From Archaeoglobus sp. JdFR-27 (GTDB lineage Archaea > Halobacteriota > Archaeoglobi > Archaeoglobales > Archaeoglobaceae): DNA of 44,550 nt. The stretch lies in the NCBI GenBank assembly GCA_002011235.1, contig MTMO01000011.1, forward strand, positions 1 through 44,550. Direction: 5' to 3'. The notes below the pieces were generated by a model that was not told where the DNA came from, did no database searches, and saw only the letters and a program-made list of their open reading frames with translations. The translations under genes and the position numbers were made by a program. Below are positions 7,166 through 15,074 of this stretch, piece after piece (positions within the stretch are counted from its first letter, which is position 1; each line of letters opens with the position of its first letter).

Positions 7166-8734
7166 ATGGAAAAAATTCTCAGTATAGTCAAAGAGGGAGA
7201 AAAGGAAAATATCGAATTTAAGGAGTTCCTGACTGATTATCATCTCCATTCTGACAGAATGCAAAGCTTAGCCTGTCAAATGAATCACAGAATCCTGATG
7301 GGGAGAGGAAAGGCAATTTACGTGATAGGCATAGCGGATTCAGGGGAGCTCAAAGGGATCAATGAGGCTCAGTTCAACGAGACCCTTGAGATTTTAGAAA
7401 AAATTTCTGGAGAGATAGAGGCAAAGATAAGTTCCGTTGAGAGATTTGAGGTTAATGGCGGATATGTGGGGCTTGTTGAGATTACTAAGTCAAAACCAAA
7501 GGAGCACGTGCTTGTGGGAACTGCAGGCCATGTTGACCATGGCAAATCAACGCTCGTGGGATGTATGATCACAGGAAAGCCCGACAACGGTGATGGTGCC
7601 ACTAGCATCTACCTCGATGTTTTGAAACATGAGATTGAACGCGGCCTAAGTGCTGATCTGAGCTACGCAATTCTCAGTTTCAAGGATGGGAAAGCAATCA
7701 AAATGAAGAACCCCCTTAACAAAAACGAGAAGGCGCATCTTGTTGAGAACTCCGATAAACTCGTCTCATTCATCGATACAGTTGGCCATGAGCCCTGGCT
7801 CAGGACAACGATTAGGGGTTTACTAGGCCAGAAAATCGATTATGGTTTGCTTGTTGTGGCTGCAAACGATGGAGTTATGCGGACGACAAGAGAGCACTTA
7901 GGAATCCTTCTTGCGATGGAGCTTCCCGTGATAATAGCGATTACGAAAATAGACATGGTAGCTGATGAAAGGGTCAACGATGTCATAAACCAGATAATGA
8001 CAACTTTGAGGGGAGTTGGAAGGATTCCCTATCTGTTAAAGGATAAAAAAGATGCTAGAAAGGTCGCCAATCTCGTTGCTGAGAAAAATATCGTTGTGCC
8101 GATAATAAAAACATCATCGATAACGCTTGAAGGCTACGACATTCTCGAAAATCTCCTTTATAGGCTGCCGAAGAGGAGCTTCTCCAAAGGAGATTTCTTG
8201 ATGTATATCGACAGGATTTACAAAGTATCAGGCGTGGGAACAGTGATAAGTGGTAGCGTGAAAGCGGGAGAGATCAGAGCGGGAGAAGAGGTGTTCATAG
8301 GTCCATTCCATGGCGGATCGTTTGAGAGAGTTAAAGTTCAAAGCATTGAGATGCATTATTACAGGATAGACAAGGCGTCGGATGGAGACATAGTCGGTCT
8401 TGCGATAAAAGGGATTGAATTTGAAAAGCTCAGAAGGGGGATGGTAGTTACAAAGAAAGACCCTAGGGCTGTGTATGAGTTCGTAGCGGATATCTATGTC
8501 TTCAGCCATCCGACCAGAATAAAAAGAGGATACGAGCCAGTTTTGCATCTTGAAACAATATCTGAGACTGTGGTTTTTGAAGATATGGACAGAGAATACA
8601 TGATGGCTGGGGATAGGGGTAAAGTCAGGCTGAGATTCAAGTACAATCCCTATTTCATCTTTCCTGGCCAAAAGTTCATTTTTAGAGAGGGGAAAAGCAA
8701 GGGAATGGGTGAGATCAGGGAGGTTTTTGATTAG
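7166..8734 (+). CDS. GTPBP1-like translational GTPase (EF-Tu superfamily)
   Basis: A 522-residue GTPase. An N-terminal domain of about 115 residues (ENIEFKE, QMNHRILMGRGKAIYVIGI, with DSGELKG) resembles the GTPBP1/2 N-terminus. The G domain follows: G1 GHVDHGKST at 121-129, G3 DTVGHEPW from 204, G4 TKID at 260-263. Beta-barrel domains typical of EF-Tu/EF-1A relatives complete it (YKVSGVGTVISGSVKAGEI, then GQKFIFREGKSKGMG). Archaeal members are conserved, with suggested roles in translation or mRNA quality control; the exact role is not known. A TATA element at about 7131-7141 lies about 30 nt before the ATG and no Shine-Dalgarno is seen, so the mRNA may be leaderless. Confidence 0.88.
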   Translation: MEKILSIVKEGEKENIEFKEFLTDYHLHSDRMQSLACQMNHRILMGRGKAIYVIGIADSGELKGINEAQFNETLEILEKISGEIEAKISSVERFEVNGGYVGLVEITKSKPKEHVLVGTAGHVDHGKSTLVGCMITGKPDNGDGATSIYLDVLKHEIERGLSADLSYAILSFKDGKAIKMKNPLNKNEKAHLVENSDKLVSFIDTVGHEPWLRTTIRGLLGQKIDYGLLVVAANDGVMRTTREHLGILLAMELPVIIAITKIDMVADERVNDVINQIMTTLRGVGRIPYLLKDKKDARKVANLVAEKNIVVPIIKTSSITLEGYDILENLLYRLPKRSFSKGDFLMYIDRIYKVSGVGTVISGSVKAGEIRAGEEVFIGPFHGGSFERVKVQSIEMHYYRIDKASDGDIVGLAIKGIEFEKLRRGMVVTKKDPRAVYEFVADIYVFSHPTRIKRGYEPVLHLETISETVVFEDMDREYMMAGDRGKVRLRFKYNPYFIFPGQKFIFREGKSKGMGEIREVFD

Positions 8735-8959
8735 AGGTTAGATTTTGATTAGCAAGTAAAAATGCTTGTGGTGTTGGATTTTGTTTAATGGTAACCATGG
8801 TGTTTCTTGTGTTTTTGTTTTATTCAGTTCTCTGGTTTTAAATAAGATTTTAAGATCTTAGATCCGTAAGTTTCCAAATTACGACTATCTCTTATCTAAA
8901 AAGTTTAAAACCTAAATGCCTAAATACCTAAATAGAAAACCTATCGCCCTTTATTTAGA

Positions 8960-9799
8960 TCAATAACTCTCCAACCTATCAAACAACTTAGCAGAGGCTG
9001 TTTTGATTTCAGCTATTTTATCCAAATCCTCCAAATAGGTTATTCCTCCCTCCCATACAATACCGCTAACGTATTTCAAGTCCACAAATTCAAACAAGGT
9101 ATTCTCGATAGCTCGAACTCTAGTTGCAAATTCTCCAAATTTTTCCAAGAATTTGTAAGAAGGGGAAGCAACGATAAACGGTTTTCCAAAATGCTTTGAA
9201 GTTAAAGATAGAGGAAGTGTGCCCACTTTGTTGATGAATCCAACTTCAAAGATGGAGTCTGCTCCTGAAACGATAAAATCGCTTTCCTTGACTGCATATC
9301 CCATGGATGCATCGGGAATCACTTCAACCTCAACGCCTTTTTCCTCGAGCCATTTTGCAACGTCTTTCCCTTCTTCTCCTGGCCTCGATTCCAGGATGAT
9401 GGCTTTTTTGACTTCAAGCAACCCTTTCTCAACGATATGGCTTCTGCTGATCGTTGTAGCAATTTTCCCAGCCACGAGATTGCGTAGATTTTCGGATGTT
9501 CTCTTATTTGCCTCTGAAACTACCTTTTCTACATCAAAGTTAGGATTTTTTGATAGTACCTTGCATAGAGCTTTCAGTCCAGCCATTGCAGTATGTGAAG
9601 ATGATATCTTCTCGCAAACACGAACTCTCAAGTCAGGATCGATTTTCTTTAAAAGTTTTATAGTTCTGTCTAAAATCCAGCTTGATCCATGAATTCTATC
9701 TTCAATTATTTCTCTCATTTCAGCGATTATACTTTCTTCGATATTTTCGTCAATCTCGAGTTTACTGCTTTTATTTTCTTTAACATCCTCGTTTTTCAT
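8960..9799 (-). CDS. IF-2B-like protein (eIF2B alpha/beta/delta family)
   Basis: A 279-residue member of the eIF2B alpha/beta/delta and sugar-phosphate isomerase fold. Residues 1-110 are a helical N-terminal domain. The Rossmann-like part contains ILESRPGEEGKDVAKWLEE, VSGADSIFEVGFINKVGT and a closing KTASAKLFD. The family includes ribose-1,5-bisphosphate isomerase of the archaeal AMP pathway. Those isomerases have a Cys in a segment like THCNS; here the matching segment reads TTISRSH and has no Cys, though the GAD aspartate is kept. It is also shorter than typical isomerases. I therefore favour a non-isomerase paralogue. The gene converges with the GTPase gene. Confidence 0.75.
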   Translation of the reverse strand: MKNEDVKENKSSKLEIDENIEESIIAEMREIIEDRIHGSSWILDRTIKLLKKIDPDLRVRVCEKISSSHTAMAGLKALCKVLSKNPNFDVEKVVSEANKRTSENLRNLVAGKIATTISRSHIVEKGLLEVKKAIILESRPGEEGKDVAKWLEEKGVEVEVIPDASMGYAVKESDFIVSGADSIFEVGFINKVGTLPLSLTSKHFGKPFIVASPSYKFLEKFGEFATRVRAIENTLFEFVDLKYVSGIVWEGGITYLEDLDKIAEIKTASAKLFDRLESY

Positions 9800-9950
9800 T
9801 TTATACTCCCTCCTATTTAACTCGATTAACTCACTTGATTGGGTTCGACTCTACAACAGAATCCCAATACTCTATTTTCTATTTTTATTCCACCTTCCTC
9901 ACTTTTAACCCACACAAAAGTATTTTACAACTTTTTACCTAAAGTTCTTT

Positions 9951-11102
9951 GTGAGAGCTCACAATATAACATCCGCAACCACATCTGCAACCGCTGCAAC
10001 CGCATCCATCACACTACCGCTGCATTATGGTAAAGCACCGTTCTGGTTACTTGATAGAATGAAAAAGCTTTCTAGAATAATTATATCCTTGATCGTCGAT
10101 GAATTCGGGGAGAGAGAGTTTTTCAGAAGGATCTCAGACCCAATTTTCTTCCAGTCCTTTTCGAATGTGTTGGGCTTTGACTGGAACTCCTCTGGCACCA
10201 CAACCGTTCTCACAGGAGTTCTAAAATCGGTTTTGAACGATAACAGAGATATTGGGATAAAAGTGGCTGGTGGAAAGGGCAAGCAAGCTTTGGGGACACT
10301 TCAGCAAATAGAGATGCTCGCAGATGGACTCGGGTTGGGAGAGGATGAAATTGAGACCCTCCAAAGCAATAGCCGGCTGGCAGCAAAAATGGATAACAAC
10401 GCTCTCCAGGATGGATACGACATCTATCACCATGCAATAATCTTCTCAGACCGTTACTGGACGGTAATACAGCAGGGAATGAATACATACGAAAGAATGG
10501 CAAGGAGGTACCATCTCAAGCCTGAAATGTTCAAACCCATCAAAATCGAAGAGAAAATTCACAGCGGGATAGTTGCTGAAAAGAGAGAGAACGAGGTATG
10601 CAATCTCGTTTCTGAAAAAAGCAAGGAAAGTAGGAAAGTAATTTTGGATATCCTAAAGAGCTCTCCATCTTCCATAAAAAGAGATCTGGAGTTCATTTCC
10701 GTCAAAAAAATCCCTAAAGGCCAGATGACGATAGATGGGAGAATTGCCGATAGCTACTCAGTTCCAAGGAGATTGAATTGGGATGCTATTGAAAAAGCCT
10801 ACGAATTACAGCCAGAGAATTTTGAGGGAGTAATAATGCTCGAAGGAATGGGAAAAGGCACTCTTAGGGCTTTGGCTTTAATAGCGGACCTCGTTTACAA
10901 CGCTGAATACGACAAACAGGATCCAGCAAAGTACTCATTCGCTTTGGGTGGGAAGGATGGCGTTCCATTTCCAGTTGACAGGAGAGCTTACGATGAAACG
11001 ATAGAATTTCTCAGCAGTGTAATCGAGCAAACCTCACTGGACAGATTTGAAAAGGAGAAACTTGTGGAGAAACTTGAGGGGGATAAGACTAAAAGAATCT
11101 AG
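9951..11102 (+). CDS. DUF763 family protein
   Basis: A 383-residue protein of unknown function that matches the DUF763 pattern: LPLHYGKAPFWLLDRMKKL, RISDPIFFQSFSNVLGFDW followed by NSSGTTT, and VAGGKGKQA. The C-terminal half contains VPRRLNWDAIEKAYELQP, LEGMGKGTLRALALIAD and FALGGKDGVPFPVDR. The start is a GTG; the next ATG lies inside the conserved domain. A TATA-like TATTTTA at about 9921-9927 is about 27 nt upstream, consistent with a leaderless mRNA. The first 20 residues are Thr/Ser/Ala-rich and derive from an imperfect DNA repeat of CCGCAACC-like units, which is unusual for the family. Predicted to be cytoplasmic. Confidence 0.8.
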   Translation: MRAHNITSATTSATAATASITLPLHYGKAPFWLLDRMKKLSRIIISLIVDEFGEREFFRRISDPIFFQSFSNVLGFDWNSSGTTTVLTGVLKSVLNDNRDIGIKVAGGKGKQALGTLQQIEMLADGLGLGEDEIETLQSNSRLAAKMDNNALQDGYDIYHHAIIFSDRYWTVIQQGMNTYERMARRYHLKPEMFKPIKIEEKIHSGIVAEKRENEVCNLVSEKSKESRKVILDILKSSPSSIKRDLEFISVKKIPKGQMTIDGRIADSYSVPRRLNWDAIEKAYELQPENFEGVIMLEGMGKGTLRALALIADLVYNAEYDKQDPAKYSFALGGKDGVPFPVDRRAYDETIEFLSSVIEQTSLDRFEKEKLVEKLEGDKTKRI

Positions 11103-11286
11103 AAAAATTAGGATGTTGGATTAGGTCGGATTAGATAAGAGGAATCGAAGGGAAATCAAAAAATTTTTGATGTTTATGATCATATGTGTTTACCCACCTA
11201 TGATTTAAGCCCCTCCTTTCGTTTTCACCATATCCCATAGGTTTACTACTTCAAAACATTTTTCTTTTTAAATTTCAATTTTTGAA

Positions 11287-12123
11287 TCATTTTTGAATCT
11301 CAATTCTGGGATCTTTCTCTTCACAGTTTATGGAAAAACCTAGTGATTTCAGATACTCCCAACTTCTCTTCCCTTTTCCATGAATAAGAAGCTCTAAAAC
11401 ATCTGATTCATCGTCTACATCTACGCTCGAGAAAAACGAATCGAAGATTCCTATCGAAAGGTTCTTTGATTTTGCAATCTCAATGTGTTTCGTAAAACTT
11501 CCATAATGATATGATACTCTGAAAGCTTGGTTTCTCACTAAAAGCATGTTTGTGCCCCCTTTCCTACCGGGCGAGAGCACAACGTCGCCTTTTGAGTTTA
11601 AGAACTCGCTCACCAACGAAGGGTTGAGAAGGGGGAGATCAGCCATGATTACGGCAAGAGATTTTTTACCGGCAACCACTTTAGCAATGTTATGGTTTAC
11701 GAGGTCGTTGAGGTTCCTTTCATCTACCAATACTTCAACTCCAGAATTCCTAAAATCGATTGCTTTGCAGACAGTGGCTGTTTCTTCGTCAGGAACTGCA
11801 ATCACTACTTCTTCAACATAATCGCATCCTTTAATAGATTCCAAAACGTCAGAAAGCATCAGGATTGCAAGATTTTTCCTTTCTTCAAGATTTAAAATAC
11901 CTGATAATCTTGTTTTTGGATTTTTTAATTTGAAAGGGATAAGAATCAAATTTTTACTCAAATTTTTAGTCCCATTTTTGATTCCATTTTTGATTCCATT
12001 TTTAGCCATGTTTTCTTGGTTTCCCAAGTTTTCTGGGTTTCCTGTATTTTCAATATTTTCTATTCTGTCTGTTCTGTCTATTTTGTTTTCCTTTTTTTCT
12101 GAGTTGGCCCTGTTTCCCATCAT
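11287..12123 (-). CDS. cofC: 2-phospho-L-lactate guanylyltransferase
   Basis: CofC transfers GMP to 2-phospho-L-lactate during coenzyme F420 synthesis. The nucleotidyltransferase core begins near residue 58 with LILIPFKLKNPKTRLSG, followed by the acidic metal site VIMADLPLLNPSLV and by VVLSPGRKGGTNMLLV, then SFTKHIEIAKSKNLSIGIFDS. CofC proteins usually start almost directly at IPFK. Here about 57 extra residues precede it, rich in Asn, Lys and Glu with short repeats (KNGIKNGIKNGTKNLSKN). The ATG at 12123 has GGAGAT about 8 nt upstream; an internal ATG at residue 39 would trim part of the extension. The gene diverges from the unknown gene at 12329. Confidence 0.88.
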   Translation of the reverse strand: MMGNRANSEKKENKIDRTDRIENIENTGNPENLGNQENMAKNGIKNGIKNGTKNLSKNLILIPFKLKNPKTRLSGILNLEERKNLAILMLSDVLESIKGCDYVEEVVIAVPDEETATVCKAIDFRNSGVEVLVDERNLNDLVNHNIAKVVAGKKSLAVIMADLPLLNPSLVSEFLNSKGDVVLSPGRKGGTNMLLVRNQAFRVSYHYGSFTKHIEIAKSKNLSIGIFDSFFSSVDVDDESDVLELLIHGKGKRSWEYLKSLGFSINCEEKDPRIEIQK

Positions 12124-12328
12124 AACAGGAAATCTCCAGATGAATTGGATAATAAATTTATGCTTTAATCAATTTAATCAACTTTACTCAGGCTGGCAAG
12201 ATATAGAGAGATAGGGGAGTTGAAAGATAAAAAATATAAAAAGACTAAAAAGGCATAAATCCAGAGAGTGAAAGCAGAGAGAAAGCAAAGAGTAGAGAGA
12301 TTAAAAGAAAAAAGGAATACTATGGGTT

Positions 12329-12907
12329 TTGAATAGGAAAAAACTGGAAATAACGCTTCGAAAATTTTTCGACAAACTTATATTTACATCATCTGAATTC
12401 AAAGTGGTGGAAAGGATGGATAAATTCGACCTTATCTGCAAGTTCGTTTACCTCGGAGACAAAGAGATCGGTGAGACCATCGATATTTATGAGGAAAGGC
12501 TCATTGTGAAGATGGGTGCCGAATTCGCGGCCATACCGATGAAGAACATGGAGAAAGTGGAAGGAGAAAAGATCTACATAACATCCTACAATGAAAAGGA
12601 TGCCCTTGAGGTAGGAAAAAAATGGGTTGATGAGAAGTCAAAGCCAGTTAACATCGAAGAACTCAAGATCTTCGGTTTTGGGGAAGAGAGCAAAAACAGA
12701 TTTTCAGTCATTCTTAAAGAAATCGGAGAATACGAGGGTGAAGAAATCAGTGATGGGGTTGAACGTGACAAAGAGAAAATAGAAGGAACTTTAGAAAAAG
12801 GATCTCTAGATAAGAGCAATGAAAATGAAGAAGAAGATCTAGAAAAAGGATTGAAAAATACAGAAAAACAAAAAGGGCTTGGGGAGGGCATTATAGATAA
12901 ATTATAG
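12329..12907 (+). CDS. Hypothetical acidic protein, two regions
   Basis: A 192-residue protein that I do not recognise. Residues 1-120 look like a compact globular domain (RKFFDKLIFTSSEFKVVERM, DIYEERLIVKMGAEFAAIPM, KIFGFGEESKNRFSVILKEI). Residues about 130-192 are very acidic and lysine-rich, probably disordered. The start is uncertain: the frame opens with TTG at 12329, whose spacing from AGGA is too long. That AGGA is ideally placed for an ATG at 12322, which reads only four codons in another frame. ATG at 12416, after GGTGGAAAGG, would give a shorter protein. The gene lies upstream of pth2 in the same direction, 155 nt apart. Confidence 0.65.
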   Translation: MNRKKLEITLRKFFDKLIFTSSEFKVVERMDKFDLICKFVYLGDKEIGETIDIYEERLIVKMGAEFAAIPMKNMEKVEGEKIYITSYNEKDALEVGKKWVDEKSKPVNIEELKIFGFGEESKNRFSVILKEIGEYEGEEISDGVERDKEKIEGTLEKGSLDKSNENEEEDLEKGLKNTEKQKGLGEGIIDKL

Positions 12908-13062
12908 GTAAATTATAGTAACATAATCCACAATAAATTTAGTCCCAATTTCCGTTTGTTAATCTGTAGAGTAAAATGTGTAAAGCAAAATTAAGCTTTT
13001 AATTTTGCTGAACTAAAAAACTAAAACTAAAAAAGCTAACTAAAAACCTTTAAGGTGCAGAA

Positions 13063-13413
13063 ATGAAGGAGTACAAACAAGTTATAGTTGTGAGGGATGA
13101 TTTAAAACTTTCAAAGGGAAAACTTGCAGTACAAGTCGCCCACGCTTCCATTATTGGCTATGAACGATCAGATAAGAAAACGATAGAATCATGGAAGATG
13201 GGTGGACAGAAGAAGATAGTTCTCAAGGTTAAGGATCTAAAGGAGATGATGCTTTTGAAGGAGAAAGCAGAAAAAGAGGGATTGGTCACAGGAATTGTGA
13301 GAGACGCCGGCTTAACGGAGATCCCACCGGGCACGATAACGGCCTTGGTAATAGGCCCTGATGAAGAAAGGAAAATCGACAAAATTACAGGAGAGCTTCC
13401 TCTTTTGAAGTAA
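13063..13413 (+). CDS. pth2: Peptidyl-tRNA hydrolase, archaeal type (Pth2)
   Basis: A 116-residue Pth2 enzyme that releases tRNA from peptidyl-tRNA dropped by ribosomes. Diagnostic motifs are KQVIVVRDDLKLSKGKLAVQ, VAHASI with the catalytic His, the WKMGGQKKIVLKV segment, and the GLVTGIVRDAGLTEIPPGT signature followed by TALVIGP. Length and motif order match the archaeal and eukaryotic family exactly. The Shine-Dalgarno AAGGTG lies 6 nt before the ATG. It may be transcribed alone or with the unknown gene upstream. Confidence 0.96.
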   Translation: MKEYKQVIVVRDDLKLSKGKLAVQVAHASIIGYERSDKKTIESWKMGGQKKIVLKVKDLKEMMLLKEKAEKEGLVTGIVRDAGLTEIPPGTITALVIGPDEERKIDKITGELPLLK

Positions 13414-13495
13414 TTATTGATTTTGAATTGATTTTGACGATTTACGAAACAGTACTAGTTAATTAAAGTAAAAAAGTAAAATAAAAATAAAGAAA

Positions 13496-14773
13496 TCATT
13501 TTACGGTTGGCAATCCGAATCCGGTGGCTGGATCATCTCCTAAATCCCAGATATCCCTTGCCAGATCATGGAGGTATTCTCTTACTTCAGTGCCATTTAC
13601 GTTGCCATCACCATTCAAGTCCGCATTCATCCACACCTTTGCTGCCAAGCCACTTATGTGCGGTGTTGCCATGCTCGTGCCATCCAACACATAGTAGCAT
13701 CCATCGTTGTAGGTTGATTCGATACTAACTCCTGGGGCTCCGAATTCAACTTCCTTCTCTTCAATTACATAATCCCCATCGTTTACTCCTCTGGAAGACC
13801 AGTCTGGGACGTTTTCATAAATATCGATCGCTCCGACAGCAACAACTTTAACATTGGCAGCAGGATAGTCTATGCTTCCATTTTCAGGCCCATCATTGCC
13901 GGCTGCCGCAACGACAAGGACTCCATTGCTTACAGCGTAATCAATAGCGTCTCTGATCAGCGAGCTCTCGCTATCTCCACCTAGGCTCATCGAAATTATT
14001 TCTGCTCCGTTGTCGGTTGCATACCTTATCGCTGCCGCTATGTCGTCAGCCCAGCATCCGCTTTCGGTGCACACCTTATAAGCAAACAGATTTGCTTCAG
14101 GAGCAACTCCGTAGATTCCCAAGCCATCAGCTCCTCCGTCTGCGGCAATAATGCCAGCTACATGTGTTCCGTGGCCAACGCTGTCATCGCACTTGCCCTC
14201 CTTTATTCTGGTCTGGAAAGGCCCACCACCTGTGAAATCAACGCACTGCTTAACCCTGTTCACGAGGTCGGGATGGTCTTTATATATGCCAGTATCCAGA
14301 ACCGCAACATCCACTCCAGCCCCTCCGCTTGTGACTGTAATGGCAGAATCGTTGTATATCTTCTCAATACCCCATGGAGTCTGATCTGATGGCAGGCATC
14401 TTACCTCCTCATCGCTTGGAGAACAATCAGCCGGGCAGGTTTCTGGGCTTTCAAAGCCCTGACAGATACCATCTCCACATTTATCTTCTGCATTCGGAGG
14501 GGCTAGGATGTGGTAGAGCTTGACTCTTTCAACTGCGATGCCCATTTTAGTAAGCTTTTCAACCTCTTCAGGAGTTAGATCGGCTGTAAAAATTCCAGGA
14601 AAGTTATGCCTTACTTTTAGCGAGGCTTTCAATGCTGGATCAGTGGAGTAAACTATATATGGAGCTACTCTAGCCCTTTCATTTGCTTTTTCTGCCGGTA
14701 TAAACGCTCCAACAACTACAACCGAGATCAATACGAGAATGGTTGCAGAGATCACAACCCTCTTCATGTCCAT
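13496..14773 (-). CDS. Secreted subtilisin-family serine protease
   Basis: An S8 protease of about 425 residues. An N-terminal signal or anchor helix (about residues 5-25) is followed by an inhibitor-like propeptide (VRHNFPGIFTADLTPEEVEKL) and a Cys-rich CGDGICQGFESPETCPADC motif. The catalytic domain has the full triad: Asp in VAVLDTGI (about 160), His in VGHGTHVAG (about 201), Ser in DGTSMATPH (about 367), and the oxyanion Asn in AAGNDGP. Near the C-terminus DLNGDGNVNGTE is an EF-hand/dockerin-like calcium loop set in the last helices. Several extra Cys suggest extracellular disulfides. The start is ATG at 14773, with an in-frame GTG just before it. It converges with pth2. Confidence 0.92.
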   Translation of the reverse strand: MDMKRVVISATILVLISVVVVGAFIPAEKANERARVAPYIVYSTDPALKASLKVRHNFPGIFTADLTPEEVEKLTKMGIAVERVKLYHILAPPNAEDKCGDGICQGFESPETCPADCSPSDEEVRCLPSDQTPWGIEKIYNDSAITVTSGGAGVDVAVLDTGIYKDHPDLVNRVKQCVDFTGGGPFQTRIKEGKCDDSVGHGTHVAGIIAADGGADGLGIYGVAPEANLFAYKVCTESGCWADDIAAAIRYATDNGAEIISMSLGGDSESSLIRDAIDYAVSNGVLVVAAAGNDGPENGSIDYPAANVKVVAVGAIDIYENVPDWSSRGVNDGDYVIEEKEVEFGAPGVSIESTYNDGCYYVLDGTSMATPHISGLAAKVWMNADLNGDGNVNGTEVREYLHDLARDIWDLGDDPATGFGLPTVK

Positions 14774-14776
14774 CAC

Positions 14777-15074
14777 TCAGATGAATGTTTTACTCAATTA
14801 TTAATTTTTCTGTATTTTTTCTGTATTTATTATTACTACCATCTAATAATTATATTTTGTTTAAGAACTTATCTAAGAACTCGGTTAGCGATTCAGTAGC
14901 AATTGCTGTCAACAACACTTAAGATCTCCAATTTGAAGAAAGTTAGAAAGATGGCAAGCCACATGTCAACCTTTCCTTAAATAGATTCCTCGAGTGATGC
15001 TGGATTGACTTTAGCTTGTAAGATCTAAAGACAGATCCTTTGCTAAACCCTGATATTGACTCATTACTTCTCTC
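14777..15074. other. Gene-free spacer between subtilase and KaiC-like gene
   Basis: About 300 nt. The part nearest the subtilase is T-rich with TATA-like stretches at about 14816-14860 that could serve as its promoter. I see no RNA gene, repeat or credible ORF in the remainder. Confidence 0.4.

Noticed and set aside
9839-10033. Small plus-strand frame before DUF763
   Set aside because: It overlaps the start of the DUF763 gene in another frame, has no ribosome site and no coding-like composition.
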